A model generated the notes under the pieces. It saw only the letters and a program-made list of their open reading frames with translations, made no database searches and had not been told where the DNA came from. Below, one piece after another: positions 7,106-14,319 of a stretch of DNA of 17,652 bases. This DNA is from Methanomassiliicoccus sp. UBA386 (GTDB taxonomy: Archaea > Thermoplasmatota > Thermoplasmata > Methanomassiliicoccales > Methanomassiliicoccaceae), in the NCBI GenBank assembly GCA_002498285.1, contig DAGU01000085.1, positions 23,451-41,102 of the forward strand, written 5' to 3'. How positions within the stretch are numbered: position 1 is the stretch's first letter; each line of letters begins with the position of its first letter. The position numbers were made by a program, and so were the translations under genes.

Positions 7106-7990
7106 ATGCCATCCACGACGCCCAATGACACACGTCCCGAGGGAGCCGGAGAGGTATCGGCCATAATCCCCACCTGGAACTCCGCGGCCAGACTGGAAAG
7201 GTCGCTGGAAGGGGTCGAGAGGAACCTGAGGCCGAGCCGCATCATAGTGGTGGACCGCAGTTCGGAGGATGGCACGGTGGACATCGCGCGACGCCACGGA
7301 GCGACCGTGCTGACCGACACGCGCTCGCTTGGGTCGGCCCGCATGAAGGGCATCGAGGAGAGCGACACGGAATGGGTGGCCTTCGTGGACGATGATATCT
7401 CGCTCCCGGATGGATTCATCGAGGAGGTCATGGACAAGGCCAACCGGAGCGTGGGCGCCGTGCAGGGGGCGGTGCGCTCGGTGCACGAGCCGCACCGGGA
7501 CATGCTCACCGACGGCTACGAGAGGAGGTTCAACGGCGGAGACACCTTCGACCTCAGGCCGGGCGACCGGGGGCTGACCTCCGCCACCCTGATAAGGCGC
7601 TCGCTCATCGAGGGCATAAACCTGGAGAACATGGACACCTGGGAGGACTGGTTGATCACCCAGAGGGTGCTCGATTCCGGCTATCGCTGGGTCGTGTCCC
7701 GCCCGTTCGTGGACCACTTCCATCCCCGCGAGGACCTGGCCCGCAAGGGCGGATGGAACGCGGCCGGGATCCTCAACCTCGGCCGCACCGGGCGCATGCC
7801 GGTATCGAAGGCGCTGAGGTGGTACATCGACACCTTGCTGGAGACGCCGGGCAACGCCGTCCGGCTGTCAGTGAGATATAGGGATCCCAGGCAGTTCCTG
7901 CACCAGATGCGGCTCATGGCGTACATCATCATGGCGCCCAGGCACCTCATCTCCTCCGTGCCGAGGCGGCCGGAGGCCGCGCTAGCGTGA
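7106..7990 (+). CDS. Family 2 glycosyltransferase
   Basis: A 294-residue GT-A-fold enzyme that would transfer a sugar from an NDP- or lipid-linked donor. The N-terminal nucleotide-binding strand AIIPTWNSAARLERSL is at 19-34 and IIVVDRSSEDGT at 46-57. The metal-binding DDD is at 95-97 (VAFVDDDISLPDGF). A family-typical ED pair is at 180-181 (DTWEDWLI) in the acceptor-side part. The C-terminal third (about 210-280) is basic and partly hydrophobic (LMAYIIMAPRHLI), suggesting membrane association without a clear transmembrane anchor. The start at 7106 fits a TATA box 28.5 bp upstream. The frame is open much further upstream, but that sequence overlaps the smc promoter and is not GT-like. Its last 9 bp overlap the convergent GT4 gene. 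Donor and acceptor are unknown. Confidence 0.85.
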   Translation: MPSTTPNDTRPEGAGEVSAIIPTWNSAARLERSLEGVERNLRPSRIIVVDRSSEDGTVDIARRHGATVLTDTRSLGSARMKGIEESDTEWVAFVDDDISLPDGFIEEVMDKANRSVGAVQGAVRSVHEPHRDMLTDGYERRFNGGDTFDLRPGDRGLTSATLIRRSLIEGINLENMDTWEDWLITQRVLDSGYRWVVSRPFVDHFHPREDLARKGGWNAAGILNLGRTGRMPVSKALRWYIDTLLETPGNAVRLSVRYRDPRQFLHQMRLMAYIIMAPRHLISSVPRRPEAALA

Positions 7991-9091
7991 ACGCAGCGCC
8001 TGGCGGTAGCCATCGAGCAGGCGACGCTTCATGTTGTCCCAGTTGTACTCCCGCTCCGCGGCCGCCCTGCCCGCCCTGCCGAACTCCTGCCGCCGCCGCG
8101 GGTCGCGCAGCGCCTCGATGGCGCGGAGGTAGTTCTCCTCGCTCCAGTCGATCACCAGGCCGCAGCCTTCCCTGCTGACGAGATCCCCGCTCGTGGTCCC
8201 TCCGGTCGTAAGAACGGGCACGCCCACCGCCATGGCCTCGTAGATCTTGGTGGGCGAGTTGCCCACATAGTTCTGGTTGGAGGGATCCAGCAGGCAGATG
8301 ACCACGTCGCTGGACGCCATCTTCCGGAGCATGTCGCGATGCTGCAGGAAGCCCAGGAAGCGGACCTGCCCGTCGGTGCGCTTTCGGACCTCCTCCTCCA
8401 GGCGGCCCCATCCGGCCAGCTCGTACACGCAGCCGCCGAGGCCGCGGATGGCGTCGATGGACTCGAGGATGTACCGCATCGGCTCCAGCGTTCCGACGTA
8501 CAGTAGCCGCAGCTCCCGTCCCTCCGGCCGCGGCTCCGGTATGTCATCCGGCATGTTGATGCAGTTCTCGACCAGTACCACGCCGTGGCGGGCATTGGGC
8601 CGCATATGGGCGGCGTGCACCTCGCTGACGGTGATGACCAGGTCGGCCCTTCGGGTCAGGACGCCTTCCAGCCAGAGCACCAGGCGGGGAACGGCGGGGG
8701 GCGCGTCGATCGCTATCATCTGGGCGTAGTTCTCGTGGGCGTCGAACACCAGGGGGATGCGCTTCATCCATGATATCAGGAAGCCGAGCGGCAGGGTGTC
8801 GAAGTCGTGGCTGTGGACGATGTCGTCGTCGCGGCGCAGCGCGGCCATCAGGCCGCGGACGAAGAAGAGCGGGTAGTTGACGAGGAACGAGAGCATGGAG
8901 CCGGCCCGGCCGGTCCTCAGGCGGACTATGTGGGCTCCCCGGTGCTCATCCCGCTCTGGGAAGGAGCGCTCACGGTCCCATGCCAGCACCGTGACGTCGT
9001 GTCCATCCTGGGCCAGCGCCTCGGCCTCCTTGGCCACGCGCGGATCGGGGCGGAAGCCGTTGGTGACGAGCATCAGGACGCTCGCGCCCAT
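7982..9091 (-). CDS. Family 4 (GT-B fold) glycosyltransferase
   Basis: A 369-residue retaining glycosyltransferase of the GT1/GT4 group. The N-terminal acceptor domain starts VLMLVTNGFRPDPRVAKEA (5-23), with HSHDFDTLPLG at 93-103 and FDAHENY at 116-122. VSEVHAAHM near 155-163 and VVLVENCINM at 171-180 are followed by LLYVGTLEPMRYI (196-208), which opens the donor domain. The donor-binding signature NSPTKIYEAMAVGVPVLTT (278-296) contains the conserved Glu285. It starts one base after the dehydrogenase stop, with GGAG upstream, and is the last gene of the acetyltransferase-aminotransferase-dehydrogenase-GT4 operon. It plausibly transfers the diacetamido-uronic sugar made by that operon, which is inference from position. 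Its 3' end overlaps the facing glycosyltransferase by 9 bp. Confidence 0.9.
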   Translation of the reverse strand: MGASVLMLVTNGFRPDPRVAKEAEALAQDGHDVTVLAWDRERSFPERDEHRGAHIVRLRTGRAGSMLSFLVNYPLFFVRGLMAALRRDDDIVHSHDFDTLPLGFLISWMKRIPLVFDAHENYAQMIAIDAPPAVPRLVLWLEGVLTRRADLVITVSEVHAAHMRPNARHGVVLVENCINMPDDIPEPRPEGRELRLLYVGTLEPMRYILESIDAIRGLGGCVYELAGWGRLEEEVRKRTDGQVRFLGFLQHRDMLRKMASSDVVICLLDPSNQNYVGNSPTKIYEAMAVGVPVLTTGGTTSGDLVSREGCGLVIDWSEENYLRAIEALRDPRRRQEFGRAGRAAAEREYNWDNMKRRLLDGYRQALRSR

Positions 9092-9092
9092 C

Positions 9093-10052
9093 TCATTGCT
9101 CCTGGGGCACCTCGACGCGGCGACCCTCGGCCAGGGAGCGCTTGGCCCCTTCGATCATCTCCACGGTGCGGACGCCGATGGAGCCGGAGTTCCTCGTCTC
9201 CGTGAGGGGATCGCCGATCGACTGCAGGAAGTGCACCAGCTCCGTCTGGATCGTGTTGTTGCGCTCTACTCCCAGCCGGTACGTGTACCCGGATTCGTAC
9301 ACTGTGACCTCCTGCGTCACCGCATCGATGAGGGCGGAGCGATTCTCCCCCACGATCTCCACCTGGCGGACCTTCCTGGGCGTCAGCCAGGACAATGTCG
9401 CATGCGCCATGGTGCCGTCGGGCATCTCCGAGGAGATGAACGCCGTCTCCTCCATGGTCTCCCGCCGATAGGCTGCCCCGGTGCATGAGATCTTGCATGG
9501 CCAGGCGTCGAAGATGAAGTTGGCGATATCGAAGGTGTGGGGAGCCAGGTCCACGATGACGTCACGGTCAGGGTAGAGGGGCTCCAGGTTCATCCACATC
9601 AGGTTCATGAAGAAGGTCCGCCCGAAGAAGTTGGAGCGAGCCAGTCTCCGCACCTCGTTCATGGCGTTGTTGAAGCGGTAGATGTGTCCGACCGACAGCG
9701 TCAGGTTCATCTCCTCGGCCATGTCCACCAGCTCCTTCCCTTCGGCCGAGCTGAGGGCGATCGGCTTCTCCACCAGAACGTGCTTGCCGGCCTCCAGGGC
9801 ATCCTTGGTGGCCTGATAGTGCAGGGAGTTGGGCAGGGCCACGTTCACCGCCGTGATCGCCGGATCCTCGAGAACCTCGCGGTAGTCGTGGAACAGGTTC
9901 TCCACCCCGTACCGGTCCCGGCAGAACTCCAGGTTCCTGTCCAACTGGTCAGACACCGCCCGGACGTTCACTCCGGGGATGTTGTTGTACTCGTCCACGA
10001 TCTTCTTTCCCCAGTAGCCCACGCCTAGAACGGCGACGTTGAAATGCCTCAT
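9093..10052 (-). CDS. Gfo/Idh/MocA-family NAD(P)-dependent sugar dehydrogenase, WbpB-like
   Basis: A 319-residue oxidoreductase. The Rossmann motif VAVLGVGYWGKKI (6-18) carries GxGxxG, and the family's EKPIAL is at 95-100. The C-terminal beta-sheet substrate domain begins with the SVGHIYRFNNAMNEV region and includes DLAPHTFDIANFI. In WbpB/WlbA-type pathways the homologue oxidises C3 of UDP-N-acetylglucosaminuronate to a 3-keto sugar, the substrate for the aminotransferase encoded just upstream. The ATG at 10052 overlaps the aminotransferase stop as ATGA, with GGAGG upstream. An ATG 12 codons earlier (10088) is rejected because it lies in aminotransferase coding sequence. The neighbours give the specific assignment; the fold family itself is certain. 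Confidence 0.88.
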   Translation of the reverse strand: MRHFNVAVLGVGYWGKKIVDEYNNIPGVNVRAVSDQLDRNLEFCRDRYGVENLFHDYREVLEDPAITAVNVALPNSLHYQATKDALEAGKHVLVEKPIALSSAEGKELVDMAEEMNLTLSVGHIYRFNNAMNEVRRLARSNFFGRTFFMNLMWMNLEPLYPDRDVIVDLAPHTFDIANFIFDAWPCKISCTGAAYRRETMEETAFISSEMPDGTMAHATLSWLTPRKVRQVEIVGENRSALIDAVTQEVTVYESGYTYRLGVERNNTIQTELVHFLQSIGDPLTETRNSGSIGVRTVEMIEGAKRSLAEGRRVEVPQEQ

Positions 10053-11137
10053 CCCTTTCCTCCATAATGTTCGATCACTAGCCGGCACACCTCGTCCACC
10101 TGCCCCTCCTCCATCTCAGGGAACAGGGGAAGCGATAGCGCGGTGTCGGCCATCCTCTCGCTGGCCGGATAGCTGCCCCGGGCGAAGCCATAGGCGTCGC
10201 GGTACGCCGGCTGGAGATGGATCGGTATCGGGTAGTGGACGGCGGTCTCCACGCCGTTCTCCCCCAGATATCTGGCAAGCGAGTCTCGGTCGTCGCACCT
10301 GACGACGAACAGATGGAACACCGGGACCGCGTCCCTGGTGCCGAGCGTCGGCAGCTTGATCTCCATGACGTCCTTGAGACGCTCGGAGTAGCGCCTTGCC
10401 AGCGCCCTGCGCCGCTCGTTCCACTCATCGAGGTGCCGAAGCTGCACGCGGCCGAAGGCGGCGTTGGCCGTGTTCAATCGCGACGTGAAGCCGAAGACGT
10501 CGTGCTCGTACCGCGACACGCGACCGCAGTCGCGCAGCTTCCGCAGGTCGTTGGCCAGCCGCTCATCGTTCGTCGTGACCATGCCCCCGTCGCCGCCCAC
10601 GGTCATGTTCTTGGTCGTGTAGAACGAGAAGCAGCCAGCGTCGCCGATGGCGCCGCACTTCCTTCCCTTGTACGACGCTCCATGGGCCTGGCAGGCGTCC
10701 TCGATGATCCTGACGTTGGGCGCCGCCTCGGCGATCTCGTCCATGCGGGCGGGGTTGCCGTACAGATGGACCGGCAGGACGGCGGCGGTATCCCTGGTAG
10801 GCATCACCTCGGACGGGTCGATATTCCCGTCGGCCAGGACATCGGCGAATATCGGCGTGGCGCCGGCGTGGACGACGGACGTGGCCGTGGCCACGAACGA
10901 GAACGGCGTGGTTATCACCTCTCTGGCCCTCACGTTCATCGCCAGCATGGCCAGGGTGAGCGCGTCAGTGCCGGACGATACGGAAACGGCATGATCGGTC
11001 CCGACGTACCGGGCGAACTCATCCTCGAAGCGGAACACGCTCTCGCCCATGACCAGGCGCTCGTCGCGCAGGGCCTGGGCCATGGCCTGGACCATCTCCT
11101 CGGAGATGACAGGGCGCGCCAGCGGTATCCTGGCCAT
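10049..11137 (-). CDS. DegT/DnrJ/EryC1/StrS-family PLP-dependent sugar aminotransferase, WbpE-like
   Basis: A 362-residue fold-type I aminotransferase of normal family length, predicted to convert a UDP-3-keto sugar to a 3-amino sugar with glutamate as amino donor. Visible family features are the opening IPLARPVISEEM, SSGTDALTLAM (54-64) for PLP phosphate binding, and TPFSFVATA near 77-85. EDACQAHGA (146-154) has the Asp that contacts the PLP ring. The catalytic lysine is Lys176 in SFYTTKNMTVGGDGGM. It starts one base after the acetyltransferase stop, with GGAGGG upstream, and is overlapped by 4 bp with the dehydrogenase. Together with WbpB-like and WbpD-like neighbours it completes a 3-amino/3-acetamido module. 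Nearby alternatives in this family act on other keto-sugars, so the exact substrate is inferred. Confidence 0.92.
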   Translation of the reverse strand: MARIPLARPVISEEMVQAMAQALRDERLVMGESVFRFEDEFARYVGTDHAVSVSSGTDALTLAMLAMNVRAREVITTPFSFVATATSVVHAGATPIFADVLADGNIDPSEVMPTRDTAAVLPVHLYGNPARMDEIAEAAPNVRIIEDACQAHGASYKGRKCGAIGDAGCFSFYTTKNMTVGGDGGMVTTNDERLANDLRKLRDCGRVSRYEHDVFGFTSRLNTANAAFGRVQLRHLDEWNERRRALARRYSERLKDVMEIKLPTLGTRDAVPVFHLFVVRCDDRDSLARYLGENGVETAVHYPIPIHLQPAYRDAYGFARGSYPASERMADTALSLPLFPEMEEGQVDEVCRLVIEHYGGKG

Positions 11138-11138
11138 T

Positions 11139-11591
11139 TCATGCCCTCCGGATCGGCCGCGCCGGGTTGCCCACCACGGTCGCCCCTGCCGGAACGTCCC
11201 TAGTGACCACCGAGCCAGCTCCTACCATGGCGCCCTCGCCAATGGTGACGCCGCACACGATGACCGAGCCAGCGCCTATGGACGCCCCGTCCTCCACCAC
11301 CGTGGGCGTGATGTTCCAATCGCCCACCGCGCGTGGATGCAGATCATTGGTAAAGCATACGTGAGGTCCGACGAACACCTCGTTGCCGATGGTGACGCCC
11401 GACGGGATGAAGGCGAACGCCTCGATCTTGCACCGGTCGCCGATGACCACCCCCCTCTGCGCCTCCACATAGGCGGCGATCTTGCAGTCTCTCCCGATCC
11501 TGCAGCCATACAGGTTGACGTAGTCCCTGACGACGGTGCCTTCGCCGATATCGCAATCGACGATGGAATGGTAGGTGGCCAAGAGCTTCAT
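11139..11591 (-). CDS. Hexapeptide-repeat N-acetyltransferase, WbpD-like
   Basis: A 150-residue left-handed beta-helix acetyltransferase. Most of the protein is hexapeptide repeats (VVRDYVNLYGCRIGRDCKIA, through VIVCGVTIGEGAMVGAGSVV). The segment VGPHVCFTNDLHPRA at about 76-90 contains the FTND-x-x-PR motif typical of WbpD/WlbB-type UDP-2-acetamido-3-amino-uronate N-acetyltransferases. The enzyme would use acetyl-CoA to acetylate the 3-amino group made by the adjacent aminotransferase; the family acts as trimers. It is the first gene of the four-gene minus-strand operon. The ATG at 11591 has no SD, but a CTTATG box lies about 29 bp upstream, suggesting a leaderless message. Confidence 0.87.
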   Translation of the reverse strand: MKLLATYHSIVDCDIGEGTVVRDYVNLYGCRIGRDCKIAAYVEAQRGVVIGDRCKIEAFAFIPSGVTIGNEVFVGPHVCFTNDLHPRAVGDWNITPTVVEDGASIGAGSVIVCGVTIGEGAMVGAGSVVTRDVPAGATVVGNPARPIRRA

Positions 11592-11617
11592 TGCGGGCTA
11601 TGAATCTTCTCTTTGGG

Positions 11618-11623
11618 CATAAG
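11618..11623 (-). promoter_or_regulatory. Probable TATA box for the diacetamido-sugar operon
   Basis: CTTATG on the minus strand, centred 29.5 bp upstream of the acetyltransferase ATG at 11591. The 141-bp divergent gap 11592-11732 also holds a 10-bp palindrome at 11644-11653 and the facing glycosyltransferase promoter. I see no gene in it. Confidence 0.45.
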
Positions 11624-11701
11624 TGTTTGCTCAATCAGCCCGTGCGCCGGCGCCGTTCACCTCGCCCTGCTGCCGGATGGGGGCCGATCGGACCTCGAAC
11701 C

Positions 11702-11712
11702 TTTTTTATTTC
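11702..11712 (+). promoter_or_regulatory. Probable TATA box for the second family-2 glycosyltransferase
   Basis: A T-rich run (TTTTTTATTTC) lies about 25 bp upstream of the ATG at 11733. No SD precedes that ATG, so the message is probably leaderless or nearly so. Confidence 0.45.
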
Positions 11713-11732
11713 TTTGCTCCATACCTTTCCAG

Positions 11733-12539
11733 ATGCTCATCAGCGTGGTCCTGAACGTCAAGAACGAGGAGCGGTACATCGCCGACCTGCTGGACTCCGT
11801 GGTCATACAGGAGGGGCCCATAGAGGTCATCGTGGTGGACGCCGGCTCCGAGGACCGCACGCGGGAGATCGCTCAGAGATACGTCGATCGGTATCCCTTC
11901 GTCCATCTCCACATCATGCCCGGGCGCCGGGGGGAGAGCACCAACTACGGCATATCGAAGTCCACCGGGGAGGTCGTGGCCTTCACCGGCGGCGATGATC
12001 TGGCCAACCCCAACTGGCTGAAGGAGATGAGGAAGAGCTTCCGGGCCGGCGCGGACATCGTGGCTGGCCGCTCCATCATGATCGGCCTGAAGGCGTGGGA
12101 GGACCTGGACCGGGTGGAGCTGCAGCACAAGGGCTTCGACGTCTCGTATCCATCGGCCAACGAGGCGTTCCGCCGCGAGGTCATCGACAAGGTGGGGGGC
12201 TTCGACAACTGGTTCATCACCGCCGAGGACATCGACCTCAACTACCGCGCCGTCGATGCCGGATACCGGATAATGTACAATCCGAACGCCATCGTGTACC
12301 GGAGGACCAAGTCCACGGTGTACGGGTTCTACAAACAGGCCTTCTGGAACGGGGCGGGAAGGAAGCAGCTGACCATGAAGCACGGCAACCTTTGGGGTAA
12401 GTATGACCCGATCAAGATGTTCCAGCAGAAGATGAGCTTCTGGGCCCTTACCAGGCTGGCGGTGGCGCTCCTTGGCTACGTGGGGTTCAAACTCGCCAAG
12501 GACCCGATCGGGGAGAGGCGAAGGGGCCCGGCCAACTAG
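11733..12539 (+). CDS. Family 2 glycosyltransferase
   Basis: A 268-residue GT-A-fold glycosyltransferase. ISVVLNVKNEERYIADLLDS (3-22) and EVIVVDAGSEDRTREIA (31-47) form the nucleotide-binding half, followed by GRRGESTNYGISKSTGEVVAF. The metal-site region reads FTGGDDLANPNWL (84-96). The usual DxDD pattern is changed at its first Asp to Gly, leaving Asp88-Asp89. The ED acceptor/catalytic motif is at 165-166 (WFITAEDIDLNYRAVDAGYRI). Near the C-terminus WALTRLAVALLGYVGFKLA (237-255) is a probable single membrane helix. The start at 11733 is the first Met in register with the family and fits the TATA box. It is followed after 57 bp by another GT2 gene with its own promoter-like sequence. Substrate unknown; an envelope glycan role is inferred. 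Confidence 0.87.
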   Translation: MLISVVLNVKNEERYIADLLDSVVIQEGPIEVIVVDAGSEDRTREIAQRYVDRYPFVHLHIMPGRRGESTNYGISKSTGEVVAFTGGDDLANPNWLKEMRKSFRAGADIVAGRSIMIGLKAWEDLDRVELQHKGFDVSYPSANEAFRREVIDKVGGFDNWFITAEDIDLNYRAVDAGYRIMYNPNAIVYRRTKSTVYGFYKQAFWNGAGRKQLTMKHGNLWGKYDPIKMFQQKMSFWALTRLAVALLGYVGFKLAKDPIGERRRGPAN

Positions 12540-12559
12540 CCAGGGTCCGAAGGGGAACA

Positions 12560-12591
12560 TATTAATTAACCTGGTCTGGATTTAGGGAGGG
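12560..12591 (+). promoter_or_regulatory. Promoter-like A/T box and strong SD before the TTG-start glycosyltransferase
   Basis: TATTAATTAA at 12560-12569 is centred about 32 bp upstream of the TTG start at 12597. GGGAGGG at about 12585-12591 sits five bases before that TTG. The SD decides the start: no ATG or GTG fits the conserved N-terminus. Confidence 0.5.
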
Positions 12592-12596
12592 TCCTT

Positions 12597-13292
12597 TTGA
12601 AGCTGAGCGTTGTCATACCTACCCTCAACGAGGAGGAGTGCATCGGCCAGGTGATGGACGAGCTGTCCGCCGCCCTGGAGGGCAAAGTGGAGTATGAGGT
12701 CGTCGTGGTGGACGGCATGTCCCGGGACCGTACGCGGGAGATCGCCCGTTCCAAGGGCGCGGTGGTGGTGGAAGAGGCACGCCGCGGGTACGGGCGAGCG
12801 TACAAGACGGGGTTCGCCCAGGCCCGGGGGGAGGTCATCGCCACCATGGACGGCGACTGCACCTATCCCGCCGAGAGCATAATCCCGCTGATGGAGATGC
12901 TCTACGAAGAGAACCTGGAGTTCATCACCACCGACCGCTTCGGCCACATGGAGGAAGGGGCGATGAGCACCATGCACAAGATCGGCAACCTGGCGCTGTC
13001 GTTCACCACCCGCCTGCTGTTCGGACGGATCATAAGGGATTCGCAGAGCGGGATGTGGGTGTTCCGCCGCGAGGCGCTGTCCAAGATAAGGGTGGAGGCC
13101 GACGGCATGCCCTTCTCCGAGGAGATCAAGATCGAGGCGTTCCGCAAGCTCCGCTCCAAGGAGGTCATGATACGCTACCGCCGCCGCGTGGGCGAGGTCA
13201 AGCTGTCCTCCTGGCAGGATGGCTGGAAGAACTTCAGGTTCCTGTGGAGGAAGCGCTTCCGCGGCCCTCGAGATAAGTCCTTGCGATCCTGA
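12597..13292 (+). CDS. Family 2 glycosyltransferase, dolichyl-phosphate sugar synthase-like
   Basis: A 231-residue GT2 enzyme resembling archaeal dolichyl-phosphate mannose/glucose synthases, which load a sugar onto the polyprenyl phosphate carrier at the membrane. LSVVIPTLNEEECIGQVMDE (3-22), VVVVDGMSRDRT (35-46) and GYGRAYKTGFAQARGEVI (64-81) form the donor half. The metal motif is DGDCTYP at 85-91. RDSQSGMWVFRREAL (148-162) and EEIKIEAF (175-182) match the DPM-synthase acceptor region. It has no C-terminal transmembrane pair, so it is the soluble or peripheral type. The start is TTG at 12597 with GGGAGGG five bases upstream. Its final 59 bp overlap, in antisense, the 3' end of the UDG gene. 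The sugar and the carrier are not determinable. Confidence 0.88.
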   Translation: MKLSVVIPTLNEEECIGQVMDELSAALEGKVEYEVVVVDGMSRDRTREIARSKGAVVVEEARRGYGRAYKTGFAQARGEVIATMDGDCTYPAESIIPLMEMLYEENLEFITTDRFGHMEEGAMSTMHKIGNLALSFTTRLLFGRIIRDSQSGMWVFRREALSKIRVEADGMPFSEEIKIEAFRKLRSKEVMIRYRRRVGEVKLSSWQDGWKNFRFLWRKRFRGPRDKSLRS

Positions 13293-13794
13293 TCGTCTCC
13301 CGCAGAGCGTCCTTGGCCCGGGTGTTGTAGAACGACGCCGCCGGATGGTACGTCAGCACCATGTCGATCTCCCTTCCCCTGACGGTGACCTTGGTCACCT
13401 TGTTCACTTCCTCCGACAGCTTGACCTCACGGCGCAGCAGGTCCCTGGCGGCCGTCCGGCCAAGCGCCACGATCAGGCGGCGGCCCTGGAGCTCCTCCTC
13501 AAGGTAGGGCAGGCAGGCCGCCATCTCCTCCTTGGTAGGCACGCGGTTGCCGGGGGGCCGGCACTTCACGGTGTTGGTGATGTATATGGACGAGCGGGAG
13601 ACGCCTTCCTCTTCCAGCAGGGCGTCCAGCACCTTGCCGGAGCGGCCCTGGAACGGCCGGCCGGTCTCGTCCTCCTTCTGGCCGGGAGCCTCCCCTACGA
13701 AGGCCACGGGCGAAAGGGGGTCCCCGTCCGGGCACACCACGTTCTGGCGTCCCTCGCACAGGCCGCAGGCGGCGCAGTCGCGAGGAGCGCTCAC
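13234..13794 (-). CDS. Family 4 uracil-DNA glycosylase (iron-sulfur)
   Basis: A 186-residue base-excision-repair enzyme that removes uracil from DNA. The four [4Fe-4S] cysteines of the family are visible as C7 and C10 (DCAACGLC), C78 (TNTVKCRPPGNR) and C94 (ACLPYLEE). The active-site motif GEAPGQKEDETGRPF spans 34-48, and the HPA motif is at 150-152 (LTYHPAAS). The start is GTG at 13794, overlapping the pyrE stop as GTGA, with GAGGAGCTG upstream. A longer frame from 13887 is rejected because it lies inside pyrE and is Gly/Arg-rich shadow sequence. The last 18 residues are encoded opposite the end of the glycosyltransferase gene. It is the third gene of the carS-pyrE-udg operon. Confidence 0.95.
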   Translation of the reverse strand: MSAPRDCAACGLCEGRQNVVCPDGDPLSPVAFVGEAPGQKEDETGRPFQGRSGKVLDALLEEEGVSRSSIYITNTVKCRPPGNRVPTKEEMAACLPYLEEELQGRRLIVALGRTAARDLLRREVKLSEEVNKVTKVTVRGREIDMVLTYHPAASFYNTRAKDALRETIRIARTYLEGRGSASSTGT

Positions 13795-14318
13795 TTCAGC
13801 AGCTCCTCGGCCGTGACCAGGGAGCGCAGCCCCACGCCCATGTCGGCCAGCCGCTTCTCTCCGCCTTCCTGGCGGTTCACGACGCACACGGTCATGGAGA
13901 CATCCCCGCCGGCCGCGCGGACGGTCGATATGGCCTCGGCGACCGAGCCCGCCGACGTGATGACGTCCTCGACCATCAGCACCTTCTCGCCCTCGAGCAG
14001 CGTTCCCTCGATCAGCTTCCCGGTGCCGTGGTCCTTCTTCTCCTTGCGCACCATGATGTACGGCACCTTGGTGCGCAGCGACAGCGCCACGGCCAGGGGT
14101 ATGGAGCCCAGGACCACGCCGGCGATGCGGTCGAACCTCATGCCCTCCATGTGCACCAGGCGGGCCATCTCGTCGGCCACCGCCTCAAGCACGTAGGGGT
14201 CCGTGCTTGCTTTCTTGATATCGATGTAATAGGGGCTCTTCTTGCCGGACGCCAGGGTGAAATCGCCGTACGCCAGCGCCCCGCAGTCGATCAATGCATT
14301 CTTTATCCTTGCCACCAT
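13791..14318 (-). CDS. pyrE: Orotate phosphoribosyltransferase (PyrE)
   Basis: A 175-residue type I phosphoribosyltransferase that joins orotate to PRPP, giving OMP in de novo pyrimidine synthesis. Family features are FTLASGKKSPYYID (20-33) and the catalytic loop RKEKKDHGTGK (91-101). The PRPP-binding motif VLMVEDVITSAGS (113-125) has the two acidic residues. Length is normal for archaeal OPRTases. It starts one base after the carS stop, with GGAGCC upstream, and its stop overlaps the udg GTG. Its partner OMP decarboxylase is not in the window. Pairing with a DNA uracil glycosylase may be simple operon packing. Confidence 0.94.
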   Translation of the reverse strand: MVARIKNALIDCGALAYGDFTLASGKKSPYYIDIKKASTDPYVLEAVADEMARLVHMEGMRFDRIAGVVLGSIPLAVALSLRTKVPYIMVRKEKKDHGTGKLIEGTLLEGEKVLMVEDVITSAGSVAEAISTVRAAGGDVSMTVCVVNRQEGGEKRLADMGVGLRSLVTAEELLK

Positions 14319-14319
14319 G

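Noticed and set aside
10217..11203. Plus-strand open frame of 328 codons opposite the aminotransferase
   Set aside because: No motif is visible and it runs through the well-defined aminotransferase and the start of its neighbour; shadow of high-GC coding DNA.
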